Shown here: positions 10,850 to 21,661 of the stretch, piece after piece
How the letters are laid out: every line of letters begins with the position of its first letter
Position numbering within the stretch: position 1 is the stretch's first letter
Source: Loripinus fragilis
Taxonomy: Eukaryota; Mollusca; Bivalvia; Lucinida; Lucinidae
Assembly: GCA_964019695.1 (NCBI GenBank)
Contig: OZ026525.1
Coordinates: 87,620,779 to 87,684,778, forward strand
Reading direction: 5' to 3'
DNA: 64,000 nucleotides
Made by a program: the position numbers and the translations under genes
Notes under the pieces: model-generated
What the model was told of the DNA's origin: nothing
Databases searched by the model: none
Seen by the model: only the letters and a program-made list of their open reading frames with translations

Positions 10850-11990
10850 TCTCGTGTCTTGCAGTTGTTAAAAAGCATGTTATCAAGTACTTTGAAAAGG
10901 TATATGAGAGATCCGGTAAAAACCTACTTTAGTCTATTGAAAATACAGCTGAAATTTTAGATAAACATAAAGCTAGAGATTTCAATGCAACCTGTTTGTC
11001 TGCGTATGATTTTTCTACTAATTACACTTTTAATTAAAGATAAATGTATTGATCTTATTGAAAGAACCTCCCAGGGAGAAGGCTCTCCTTACTATGCATG
11101 TAATGACAGAAATGCATTCTTTACTTCTGAAATCATACAAAATATCATGCATGGTCATGTCAAAATGTATGTGAAGCAATGACCGTTTTGTTAGTCAGCA
11201 TTTTTATTCGATCTGGCAACAAGCTGTATAGACAAGTAGTTGAAATTCCTATGGGCACTAATTGTGCTCCCCTGGTTGACGATTTATTCCCGTTTTGTTA
11301 TGAGCTGGACTTTATGATGTCTCTTTCTGATTATAAGCAGGCTGATGTTATTGATGCATTTAACACTACATCCAGATGTTTGAACGATATTTTAAACATT
11401 AAAAATGTTTATTTTGACAATATGGTAAGTCAAATATACCCTTCAGAGGACCAACTTAATAAAGCCAATACTCTGATAAAGAAGCCTCATTTAGACTTGC
11501 ATTTGTCAATTTCTAATGGTATTGTTTCTACCAAAATTTATGATAAACGTGACGACTTTGATTTTGAATATGTCGATTTCCCATTTTAGATGGTGATGTT
11601 CCTCGCTCTACATCCTATGGAATCTATATCTCTCGTCTCATTCGTTTTGCCCGAGCATCTAGCTATGTCACTGACTCCAACACTGGAAATAAATTGTAAA
11701 CTCAGAAACTTCTTAAACAAGGCTATCGTTATCATAAACTTCGCAACACTTTTTTTCTAAATTTTATAGACGATGATTTGATTCTAAATTCCAAGGTGGA
11801 TTATATCTCTCTTGCGTCAAGGACTTTCGGAGCCTGAATTCTATGGTGACTTGATGTAAAAGTTGGAGAAGATATTTGGCTCTAATAACTTTTCAGCGCA
11901 GTTCATTAAAATAATTTCCCATTATAAAAAGATTGGCTATAACATTAATGTATTGCAATAGACTGCATGCTTGGTGGTCAACCCAATCAA
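10850..11990 (+). pseudogene. Penelope-like element reverse transcriptase, decayed fragment 1
   Basis: The best piece is the 136-codon frame 11179-11589. It has the RT block VEIPMGTNCAPLV (about residues 22-34), a degraded catalytic box reading TSRCLNDIL where an active enzyme has Y-x-D-D, then LDLHLSISNGIVSTK and YDKRDDFDFEYVDFPF, a conserved stretch of this RT class. Upstream, 10860-11178 holds out-of-frame pieces (KARDFNATCLSAYDFS, then NDRNAFFTSE) of the preceding RT blocks, and 11590-11990 holds the thumb region in other frames (SYGIYISRLIRFARASS; then a segment ending in NINVLQ). At least four frame breaks or stops and the lost catalytic aspartate mean it is dead. Assignment to Penelope-like retroelements is by remembered family pattern; the RT identity is firmer than the class. 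Confidence 0.75.
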
Positions 11991-12270
11991 GGTAGGCAAC
12001 TTTGCTTTCCTCTTTATTTGCACAACTGACCTTTCCAAGGTGGTGCTTCTTTTGTGGGTCATTTATGATATTTCTGTCTTGTTTTTGTTATGCTTTCGTG
12101 CGCGTCTGTTAATTGATGCCTTGTGGCACCTGCTGGGAAAGAGCTGACCTCTTGGATCTCGTTTGTGATGTCCAATCGTGAGTTTGTTACCTTCCCATTG
12201 GTATCCTGGGTCAGGTGTGGTGCTTGATTGTATCGATTCCAGATCTTTGCCCTCTTTCTTAGTCTGTATG
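11991..12270 (+). repeat. 3' region of the Penelope-like element
   Basis: The segment with CTGCTGGGAAAG..GCTGACCTCTTGG, TTACCTTCCCATTGGTATC and GTGTGGTGCTTGATTGTATC recurs at 49505-49725 and its last part at 53465-53521 and 54225-54279, in the last case beside another RT fragment. It is therefore the downstream untranslated end of this retroelement. Confidence 0.65.
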
Positions 12271-12329
12271 TGAAATTTAATTATATTTGACCTTATGACC
12301 TCATCCAAAGGTTACCATTTTGACCCTAT

Positions 12330-13740
12330 GGTATTTTTTTTACTTCCATTCTGTTTTATGCATAATCCCCGTCAACTTGATATGCCACTTGACCATGTTC
12401 AAAACAAAATTGACCTCTTGGGCATCCCAGGCGCACCAAGTCCCACCCTTTGAACATGACCTAGGCGTCAGAGCAAAAATCCCGTTCGATATGATTAATA
12501 TTTTTTATTTGTAAGAACACAAAACAGTTTGGTATGAAAACCATCCGACCTGAACATGTCTTGTACTTATACAACAACAGAATCTAGGTCGAAGATTTGG
12601 TACCGGTAAAATACATTAAAGCCCCAGGTGGCTTAGGCTGCTGTCCGTTCTAAGGCGGTAGTTCTGTTGTTGTTGATCGATTGTTTATTGTTACCCCCAA
12701 TGTGGGAGTCTGTAATTGTTCTATGTTTTGTTATACGTTACTTTATGTCAATTTTAGTTTTACAATCATATTCATCTTGATAGGGAGACAGAGTTTGTTG
12801 CTTTGTCTTGCTGGTGTCAAGTAATTGGTGTGTGACTCTTCCTCGCGGTACCATGGGTTTGTCTGCAGTTTGTGATTGTGGTATTTCCAAATCATACTCA
12901 CTTACTATTTTTGTTATTGAAGTTAATGATATTTGACCTTTTGTTCCCTACGCAGGTAACTAGGGGGCGAGGCCATTTATTTTTGCTGCTGCACACCTCA
13001 TTTATGTGAGTAACTCACACACCAAATTTGGTTGGATTTCGTCAATTGATTTAATTTTTGATCTCTAAGTACCCTAAGCACACCCCTATGGCATGACCCC
13101 GGCGACAGAAAGAAAATCCCGTCTGATATGTATTGTATCTTTATTTGTGAATACACACTCAGACTTTGTTATAAAAAAAAATTGAACTTGACTTTGTAAT
13201 TGAATTTAAACAATATTTGACCTTTTGACCCCTCTCAAAGGCCCAAGGAGACCGGGCCAAAGCATGTTTTGCCGTTGCACGCCTCATGCATATGAGTAAC
13301 TCACACCCGAAAATTGGTTGAATTTGGTCTTAGGAGGAGATAAAATAACGGTCAGATGGCGGGACGGAATTTGATTTTTTACCCCTAAGCGCCCCTAAGT
13401 CCCACCGCTAGGTCATGACCCAGGCGACAGAGTGAGAATCATTCTGTGTGATCTGTTTTGTTTTTTTCATCTGTAAGAACAAACACACACATTTCGGTAT
13501 GAAAATCTTTGATATTGACTTTGTTATTGAAATTTAATGATATTTGACCTTTTGACCCCTCCCCAGGGCCCCTGGGGGCTGGGCAAAAAAATTGTCGTTG
13601 CACGTCCCAGTTATGTGAGTAACTCACACATTAAATTTGGTTGGATTTCGTCCAATGGTTAAGGAGGAGATAGTATAACGGACAGACGGACAGAGGCGAT
13701 TACAATATCCATTTGCTTTTTTTTAGAAAAGCGGGGGGAA
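12330..13740 (+). repeat. GACCCCTCCCC / ACGGACAGACGG repeat, about 3-4 tandem degraded units
   Basis: Recurring words: ATTTGACCTTTTGACCCCTC, GTGAGTAACTCACACA, AAATTTGGTTGGATTTCGTC, GTCATGACCCAGGCGACAGA, TTTGTAAGAACA. They reappear about every 260 bp (near 12480, 12930, 13200, 13530). The block ends with ACGGACAGACGGACAGAGGC, a tail typical of repeats in molluscs. Other copies: 18770-19200 and, on the other strand, 33475-34330. Confidence 0.75.
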
Positions 13741-14331
13741 AACTAGCCACTGTGTATCCCAGTTTGACAACAACTGCAAATCATGGTTAAATATACCAGC
13801 TATGTCAGCAATATGTGCTGCAGAATAAAAAAGTGAGTTTACGTCTGCAAACAGTCTTGTAACACTAGGAAGATGTTTAGCTATATCATCAATGTTTACC
13901 AAGAATAAAAGAGGTCCAAGAACCCACTTCAGAGATAATTGTTAAGCCTTCAAAACAGGATTCAGACCAACTTTCTGCTCCCTTTGACTTAAATAAGTGT
14001 TTAACCATTCTAAAAGTTTTCCCTCAATACCATTTTTAGCTTAAACAGTAGAAACTTGTGTCAAACTCTATACGTCAGTTGTAATGGCATACTCATTTGA
14101 GTTAAGCATGAACATATATCACCTTGGCTCCCAGACCCATCCAAACGGAAATTTCTGGATCCGAGCATAGGGTATGAACTTTATCTGCTCAAAATGAATG
14201 ATGCAAATCACTTGAAGGGGTTCTTGCTGTTAAACTTTCGGATTTTTGATATAGCATTTTAATATGTAAGACTATAATGCGCAGTCAATGGGGCGCCATC
14301 GTAAATCCCCACGCTAAAGTTTTCAGAAACT
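13741..14331. other. No gene recognised
   Basis: Non-coding. A few words (ACCAAGAATAAAAGAGG, GTTTAACCATTCTAAAAG) look like decayed coding sequence of an RT element on the minus strand, but I cannot assemble a convincing domain. Confidence 0.3.
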
Positions 14332-14707
14332 TAAAGCTGCATAGTCTGTAACTTTTGATATTCTAATTTTAAAAATAATGTTTTTAATTTTCAAGAACAC
14401 GGTAAAAATACTCAAATTCAGGTAAACATTTTACCATTTTCGTAAATCTTAACTAGTTATCACTATCAAAACAACTCCATTTATGTTAAAATTCAATGGT
14501 CTAGAATTATTGGAGGGACGCAAATAATTACCAACAAGAGAAAAAACACCTATTTGATAAGATAATTCACTTTTCCATGCAGTTTTCAGCTGTACTGAAT
14601 ATTTTATTGTAAAAACATAGCTTAATTCTACTTTTACAAATGATTTAAAAAGAAAATAAAAAAAATTGAAAAATGTTCATAGTTACAGAGTATGCCGCCT
14701 TAAAGGT
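14332..14707 (-). mobile_element. ~375-bp TIR mini-element (MITE), copy 1
   Basis: Ends are inverted: left TTAAAGCTGCATAGTCTGTA, right TTACAGAGTATGCCGCCTTA. Interior is AT-rich with GGAGGGACGCAAATAATTAC and CATGCAGTTTTCAGCTG. A second copy in the opposite orientation is at 45280-45642 and aligns over the whole length. No coding frame. Confidence 0.75.
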
Positions 14708-16980
14708 TACAGATCAGCATGATCAGCATGATATATGTTTTAAAATAGTTTGGACAGCGATTAATTTCACGAGATCTACACTGTAAAAGATAGTTCAAAG
14801 TAACACCAAAAGAGGTTGCTTTTCTTCTAGAAGTTCAAACCTTAACAGCTAGTAGTCTATTCTGTTACGACATAAAGCCAGTCAGGAAGAAAGAGGGGAA
14901 ATTTTATTGGAAGATTCTTTTATGCGTTGACAATGCTATCAGGGAAAAATAATGCACGCAACTAGCAACAACTTTTCAGCACTTTATGTTCTAAAAAACA
15001 TCGACATAACATTAATGTTACAAAGACACCACCTACGTTATCATTTCTGGCTAGTTGAACATCCTATACTAAGGCAAGTTTCCACTCTAAGATAGTTTCT
15101 ATAAGAATCAATCTTAGAGTGTCCTGCTTTAGACGTACCTCAACCAGGCAGAAATAAGAAACGTAAAGATTATACAATTCACATATATATCTAAGATCTA
15201 AAAAATGGGCCCTTCTATTGTACTGTTCTGCAGTTATTCGTTCTCTTTTTCCGATTTACGCGATTTGCAAAATTTTAATCACTTTTGGTTTCACCACTTG
15301 ACTCTTGTGTCAGTCTGATCTGTGATTATTCAGTGAATCTGAGTCACTACGTACTTCTGACGTTAAATCAATTTAATTGGGGTATCTGATAACCCGGGGT
15401 AAACGCGATCTTAGCCTTTTAGGTCAGTTCATATTCATTGAAATTGATGTGCGGTCCTAGCTCTTAGGCTGTCACAACTCACTAGTTGTACGGTTGACCC
15501 CAATCTACATCAAGGACTATGCTCTCTCCCGGTTGGTAAAACGTTAAACCAAATCCCACTCTTTCAGTGGTCTAAGGGGAACAGCTACTTCTGTAACCTC
15601 AGAATTTAGATTGGATGGCTTCACGGCTTACTTCCCCTAACGTAGGAGGGGACACACTGAGAGACAGTTCTGTAAAAAATAATCTACTTATAGAATATTG
15701 GTTACTCTGAATCTCTCTGTAGTGTCTAGTGGAGTTGTTCGTTTTCAAGTTCACAAATAAAAAAATCAGTGGTCCGATTTTTTAAAACTACAGCCTAACC
15801 CTATAAGCGCGCAATTAGCCCTCACCAATGGGTGTATGGCTAATGGCTCCCATGCGGTTAGGATGGATCCGGTTTCCGGATATCCTCACACAAAATTTGT
15901 GAAACGGAGAAGTATGTTTAGTGACTGGCCTATGTCAGCACTTAATAATACCTCCTATGCCAAAACAAACAAACCCATGCACTACCAAAGTATACAGTGC
16001 ACTATTATAATTTCACCCTGGTTTGCCACGCTAACGTAGCCAAACATTGAGAATCCCTGGCCCTTTTCCATTTGAGGTCACGCAATCTAGATAGTTTCGA
16101 GGTTTACAAATACTGATACTTATTCTCTTTGAAAACGTTGAACAACGCGGTGTCAACGTAACGTTTCAACGTCACGTTGGCCACCACCCTGTCTACATGC
16201 TAATTTTGTACTTGCACACAGTATCAGCAGTAAACACATAATTATGACCTATCGTCAAACATATTTACATCATTATTGCGTATTTCTTTCGACTGTTTTA
16301 TGCGAGAATAATGCACAATATTTCTCTATGTATTTTGGTGAAAACACCTAATTTCTGAACATACATGTGTCAGCTATCACCTTATTTATGTGAGTGTTTT
16401 TAATGTATGCACCTAATCCTTAACTTGTACATGCGTTAGATATAGCTCGATGTGGCACACACAGGTCGCTGCAGAAAGCTGGCTATCTTTGAAAGTCAAA
16501 TCGTCTTTCCAAACCACGCAATATAAATCACAACAACTTAAAACCTAGTTGCTAAAATGTTTATCCCACTATCGGTCTCCGGTAAATCCTCCAGCATGCA
16601 ATTACGGTTTTATGTGTAGGACTGACATAGTCTAAGACCTCATTTTGCCAAATTAATCCTTCAATTCTATCCTGACAGCTCCACTATAGCCGCATGAAGG
16701 GTCCCAAAGAATTTGAGGCAAGTGCGTAACATTAGCTATTTTTGCCGAAAAAAACGGTACGTTATTTGTAATGCTGATAGAACCGATATACAGAAAGCTG
16801 GCCGACTCAACATACGACAAAACAGAAAAAGAATGACTTATTATTTCGGTAAATGTGACCTGCTAGAGACGTCGCACTTCGATGGAAAAGCACTAAATTG
16901 CCATGGCCCTAACATGTACAATTTAAGGACAATGTCATACACAATATGGCGTGGTGGCTAAAATCTGCGGGTGCTTTGAA
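14708..16980. other. No gene recognised
   Basis: 2.3 kb of non-coding DNA. A small hairpin ACTCTAAGATAG..CAATCTTAGAGT is near 15090-15120 and ACGTAACGTTTCAACGTCAC near 16155. Open frames of 62-82 codons show no domain. Confidence 0.35.
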
Positions 16981-16984
16981 TTTT

Positions 16985-17300
16985 GCACTGTCACAAGAAC
17001 AATGTCCAATTTCGCTCTGAATTTCAGAAATAATCATAAGATATATGTAATATAGTTTACAATTTTGTTGCTGAATGAAATATACACAAACAGTAAATAA
17101 GTCAAATATTACCTTGAACTTGGTCAATTTTTGCACACAGAATTCTCCTATTTTCCTCCATCAGAAATTTAAGTTTTTTGCACAAGCATGTGGTGTGATA
17201 TGTGATCTAGTACAGCTGGAATTTAAAATTTACAAAATTTTATTCACAAGGTCACTTTTCTTGCTAATCCGATAACACCTAACACTCATATATAATAGCC
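16985..17300 (-). repeat. Dispersed ~310-bp repeat, copy 1 (inverted with copy at 19398)
   Basis: Reads as the reverse complement of 19398-19705, including TTGACCAAGTTCAAGGTAAT, GAGGAAAATAGGAGAATTCT and CTGTACTAGATCACA. The two arms are about 90 percent identical by eye. Similarity may extend weakly to about 17350. The short frames over it are identical for that reason, not because they code. Confidence 0.8.
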
Positions 17301-17589
17301 ACTGACAATAATATACATGTCAGTTATACAGGTAAATAAGTTTACATACACGTCCACTAATCTATCTCCTTCTTCGGCAAATACAATGAACACAAAAAAC
17401 ATGAGCAGAGATTCGTGTATAATGGAGTTTTTTGGTTGCTGTAAAGGCGGTAACTTTAATATTCATATCTGGGCGTGGTTCGGCTATTTCATCTGCTCAA
17501 AAAGGGAAATCCGGTTCTATCTATTGGTAAAGAGATATTAAGTTGTTTAAGCCATGCAAAGAAGCGTGGTTTTGATGAAAATCCTGACC

Positions 17590-17850
17590 ATATATACACT
17601 GAACTTACTTTTATTAACCCTTTAAGCGTATATTACAAAAAAACGTATGCCTTTGTCGTCTGCTGAAATATTTGAAGACCCTTCCATATACAGTGTAGAT
17701 CCAGATCAGACTGTTTCTATAGGATCAGTCTGGTCTGGGTCCACACTGTATACTTCTATAATTATGTTAACCAATAAACAGACATTTTTCGGATGCAGTT
17801 ATTTTGCTGGTGTTTTAAGGGTTAATTTATATGATTTGTGTCTTCGCTTA
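17590..17850. mobile_element. AAAGCG-type TIR mini-element containing hairpin copy 3
   Basis: Ends TTAACCCTTTAAGCG and TTTTAAGGGTTAA are inverted. A GTCGTCTGCTGAAAT arm follows. At 17686-17751 sits a GCAAACAGTG-family hairpin (TATACAGTGTAGATCCAGAT, inner CAGACTG / CAGTCTG, GGGTCCACACTGTATA). Same arrangement as at 51090-51318 and 63705-63960. Confidence 0.7.
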
Positions 17851-18769
17851 GGTGTTCTGGCGTAAGATGATACTTACTTTCGAATAAAACCACGCCTCAT
17901 TTTCAGCTATTACCTATGTCTTTAGAAGGTTGACCAGTCCTAATTTCCCATTCATGATGTGCCGGTGTTACAGTACCCCAAAAGTCCTATAATAGGTAAT
18001 ATCATGTTCTCTGGTCACTATCTATATCTTGCAATCTGAGAGTTATGTTATAAAAACCCGAAGAATGCTATTCGATGGGCCAATGACTTGACTTAAATTA
18101 CCTTGTCGGCGCTTCAGAAGGCTATCATTTCCAATTAGTATAGAATACATTTCTCTTAAGTAAAAGTAAGTTCGAAGATCACTTTTGTCTCAGCAACATA
18201 GGTTAACAGATAGTTAAGATTAAGGCCATATTTTAAATAAAATTTCATATCGTTTGGCAGTCTTTTGTTTGAAAATTACTGATTTGGGTGAGGTGTCGTT
18301 TTCAGTGTGTTGCACATTGAGGATTATGGTCATCAGTCTGGCGGTTTGTACACCCGTTTTACTTCATTGTCGTTCACTGACTTTTAAAAAAAGGCTGTGT
18401 CATTTTTTTGCGTTAAATGTCAATTTCTGTATTGAAATGTATATCACGCACTTATATAAAATGTTTATCTTATTTATTGCCTAAGCTTTTCTTCAATTAT
18501 TCAATTTGATTAAAACGTCAAATTGAATCCAAGGCTGTGAAAGCTCACACGCTCTTATGTAAGCATTCCTTTCCATTGAATCCAGTGAGCAGGCATCATG
18601 CCACAGACGATCTATTGGTGTAAAAGAGAAGCTAAATGAGCAATCGAACAACAATCTCCGAATTTTGAAACATCTAAGAAAATGAGAGTACTTGTATTCG
18701 CATAATCGATGGGGTGCCATCGCCAACACGAAATTTAATGATAATTGACCTATTGACTAAACCTCAAGA
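17851..18769. other. No gene recognised
   Basis: AT-rich non-coding DNA; no domain in the frames present. Confidence 0.35.
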
Positions 18770-19205
18770 TCACAAGTTTGACCATACGGTAAAAATTTAA
18801 CTTGTATCCCGTTCTGCTCATCATCCCCTTCAATTTGATATGCCACACGACCATGTTTGGAAAAAAAAATTGACCCAAGCAAACCCAAGTCCCACCCCTA
18901 GAGTACGACCCAGGCAACATAATGAAATCTCATTCTTTTATTTTTGAGAACAAACATAAAGTTTGGTATAAAAATCTTTGAAATTGACTTTTCAAATATG
19001 ATAGTTGACCTTTAAACCCTCCCCTGGGCCCCAGGGGGATGGCCCCTAAAAAGTGCTGTCGCACAACCCACTCATATGAAAATTTCGCACACCAAACTTG
19101 GTTGGATTTCGTCCAATGGTTACGGAGTATAGAGCATAACATACAGACGGACGGACGAATGAACGGACAGACGGACAGAGGCGATAGCAATACCCTCTTT
19201 AAAAA
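18770..19205 (+). repeat. ACGGACAGACGG repeat, separate copy
   Basis: Shares ATTGACTTTTCAAATATGAT..TTGACC, CCCTCCCCTGGGCCCC, ACTTGGTTGGATTTCGTCCA and the tail ACGGACAGACGGACAGAGGC with the 12.3-13.7 kb block. Confidence 0.75.
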
Positions 19206-19397
19206 GGGGTGGTGATAATAAAGAAGAACACCATGTCACGTGCACTAATTGGATTCCGCTTCAAATTCAAACTAGGAAGTCCGGCTCATAAATATGTATT
19301 ACAACTACACATGTGTGTATTATTTGTATTTTCCTAATCAGGATATGGATTGGTAGCCCTGTTTACAGGTGTAGATAAACATGTACATTACGCCTGG

Positions 19398-19705
19398 TCG
19401 GCTATTATATGAGTGTTATGTACTATCGGATAAGCAAGAAAAGTGACCTTTTGAATTAAGTTTTGTTAAATTTAAATTCCAGCTGTACTAGATCACAGAT
19501 CAAACTACATGCTTGTGCAAAAAACTTAAATTTCTGATGGAGGAAAATAGGAGAATTCTGTGTGCAAAAGTTGACCAAGTTCAAGGTAATGTTTGACTTA
19601 TTTACTGTTTGTGTATATTTCATTCAGCAACAAAATTGTAAACTATATAACATATATCTTATGATTATTTCTGAAATTCAGAGCGAAATTGGACTTGTTC
19701 TTGTT
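19398..19705 (+). repeat. Dispersed ~310-bp repeat, copy 2
   Basis: Inverted partner of 16985-17300. Starts GGCTATTATATGAGTGTTAT and ends near TTGGACTTGTTCTTGTTAG. Immediately downstream begins a segment related to the 777-bp element at 47169. Confidence 0.8.
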
Positions 19706-19709
19706 AGCA

Positions 19710-20315
19710 TGGGAGCATTACTCCACAATGCGTTGATAAAATGCTATTAAATAATACATTTTTAGAAAATAGAATTCAACGGCTACTTGATGGTTTAAAT
19801 TTTGACGATCCTTTTTTGGCGTGCACGTGCAGCGCATGCTCAAAATGAGTAGGGTTTATAAGTTGGCTGATATTTTAAGCAAAGTATTTGTAAAAAAAGA
19901 AGGAAAATTGGAGACCTTATTTACCGCCATGGTTTGACAATTTAACGATTGGTTCCAACTTAATTATTATTTAAATATATTATGCCGTCACTGCTTGCTT
20001 GACTTAGGTCTTTACATTCGGAAAATTTTGACTGATAGAGTAAAAGGTTAACTTTCAAAAAATGGGACTTTTTTCGATTTTTCTTTATACTTTTACTATT
20101 AATTGTGTCAAGGAGCACGAAAAATGACTATTGTGTATTTGTTTTGCTTTATTTGTAGCTCAAAAAATGTGACTTGTTTAGTTCTGTATTCAAGGAAATT
20201 ATTCCTAATAACAGAACTCCTACTTTTCAAGAAGTAGGTGGGGTAACTCAACCCTTCACATTTTGTCGAGATCATAAGAACTTCTCATGGTATCTTATCA
20301 AACACCACAAATCGA
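19710..20315 (-). repeat. Rearranged copy of the 777-bp TA-flanked element
   Basis: 19710-20160 matches 47470-47925 in reverse orientation (ATTACTCCACAATGCGTTGA, GTACACG-type CAGCGCATGCTCA, GGAAAATTGGAGACCTTATT, TTTATACTTTTACTATTAAT). The next block, 20190-20310, matches 47330-47425 in forward orientation (AAGTAGGTGGGGTAACTCAA, CATAAGAACTTCTCATGGTA). So the two halves have opposite relative orientation in the two places. Neither end TIR is present. Confidence 0.6.
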
Positions 20316-20830
20316 TTGATTTCTACTCTTGAGGTATTTTTACTTTTTTATTTGACATCATTTTCAATTGAAATGAACCAGAACGTCAACTCATAGCTAA
20401 ACTTACTCTGCCGCATGGGAAGATTATAAGAGTTATCTTCCTTTGTTCTGGTTTATTAAATTGCTTTTTTGTTTCAATGGAAAAAGCTTAAAGTGTACTT
20501 GACAAAACTACCAACGCACGGCATTTTTAACCTACTTTCGGTTATATATTTTCAAAATATGGGCATTGTGACTTGCGAATTTTAGTCAAAAAAATAGCGC
20601 TTGGCTTTGCTTTCTACACAGTTTTGGTATTGCTGTTAAGGTATTTAAGTTATTAGAAACATCCAACTCGGTCATCAATTTATAACAACTGTACCAGATT
20701 GTGGGCTACGAAATGGGACAAAAATATCTAATCTCATGAACTATTGTTAATGTTCTTCACAATTTTCAAAAGGTAAAATGTTATATTCTACTGAAATTTT
20801 GTGTTTTCCAGTGTACAAAAAATACATGTG
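20316..20830. other. No gene recognised
   Basis: AT-rich non-coding DNA. Confidence 0.3.
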
Positions 20831-20867
20831 TTCACAATAATATATTTCGTGTCTGCATTATTAGGTC

Positions 20868-21012
20868 TTGAGCTGACTATAGACCCCCCAGGGGGAATTG
20901 TGTACACTATGATTTTCTGAATCTACATTATAAAAGACACAAAATAAAAGATGTTAGCCCTCTGAGAGTGGTAGCGTTAAAGTGTAACATCACGCTACAT
21001 ACGTTACCCTCT
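20868..21012 (-). repeat. GTAACG module, inverted with 24521-24676
   Basis: Its reverse complement aligns with 24521-24676 over about 145 bp: GGGTAACGTA, CCACTCTCAGAGGGCTAACA, GTGTACACAATTCCCCCTGG. Further forward copies are at 25015-25190 and weakly 24165-24260. It ends with a C-run of about 20 at 21013-21032. Confidence 0.75.
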
Positions 21013-21660
21013 CCCCCCCCCCCCCCCCCCCGAAATGGCACTAAACGTCCCTGATAATGTCTTAACCATGACATGTTCGCACAAATTTGCATGCTGACAC
21101 AGGTTTATGCATTTCTTGTAGCACAGTTACATATTTTAAGTATCAATTTTATAAATGTCTTGAGTTATTACCGTTGTATACTTTACTTAGTGTTTCCCGC
21201 GTTATTTCCGAGTATCAGTATGGTATTTATTGACAATTCATGTATTACATCTGTCACAGAATATAGTCATTTGATAAGGCTGCTACTCAAATGATTTAAA
21301 GTTCTTTATTATGGTCGCGTACATTTTTTTCAGGCCCATGTTACGTATGTTACCCTCAAAAAAGCATTAAACATTCAAGTTAATGTCTCTAACAAGTTCT
21401 GTTTATACTTATTTGCATGCTGGCACAGGTTTGTGTACTTCTTTTAACTAGGTGTACCTATTTTAGTCATTTATTTAATAAATGCCTTGTACTTTAACTG
21501 TTATGTGTGTTACCAAATAATACATAAGTTATTCTGAATATCTGTAAAGCAGTTGTTGACTTTACATGTATAAAGTATGTCAGAGAATTTAGCAAATTTA
21601 TAAGGCTGAAACAAATTGAAGTTCCTTATTAATTTATGGTGACTTAAAGTATTATGATAA
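21013..21660 (+). repeat. Two ~320-bp degraded direct repeats
   Basis: Unit 1 (about 21020-21335) and unit 2 (about 21340-21655) share TTTGCATGCTGACACAGGTT / TTTGCATGCTGGCACAGGTT, then a TCTTGAGTTATTACCGTTGT-like segment and TTATAAGGCTG. Identity is modest, so the duplication is old. Related motifs occur reversed at 23.8-25.0 kb. Confidence 0.6.
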
Positions 21661-21661
21661 T

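Noticed and set aside
16909..19750. A possible 2.7-kb DNA transposon ended by the inverted 310-bp repeats
   Set aside because: The interior holds unrelated repeats and the sequence outside the arms shows no target duplication, so two independent inverted copies are more likely.
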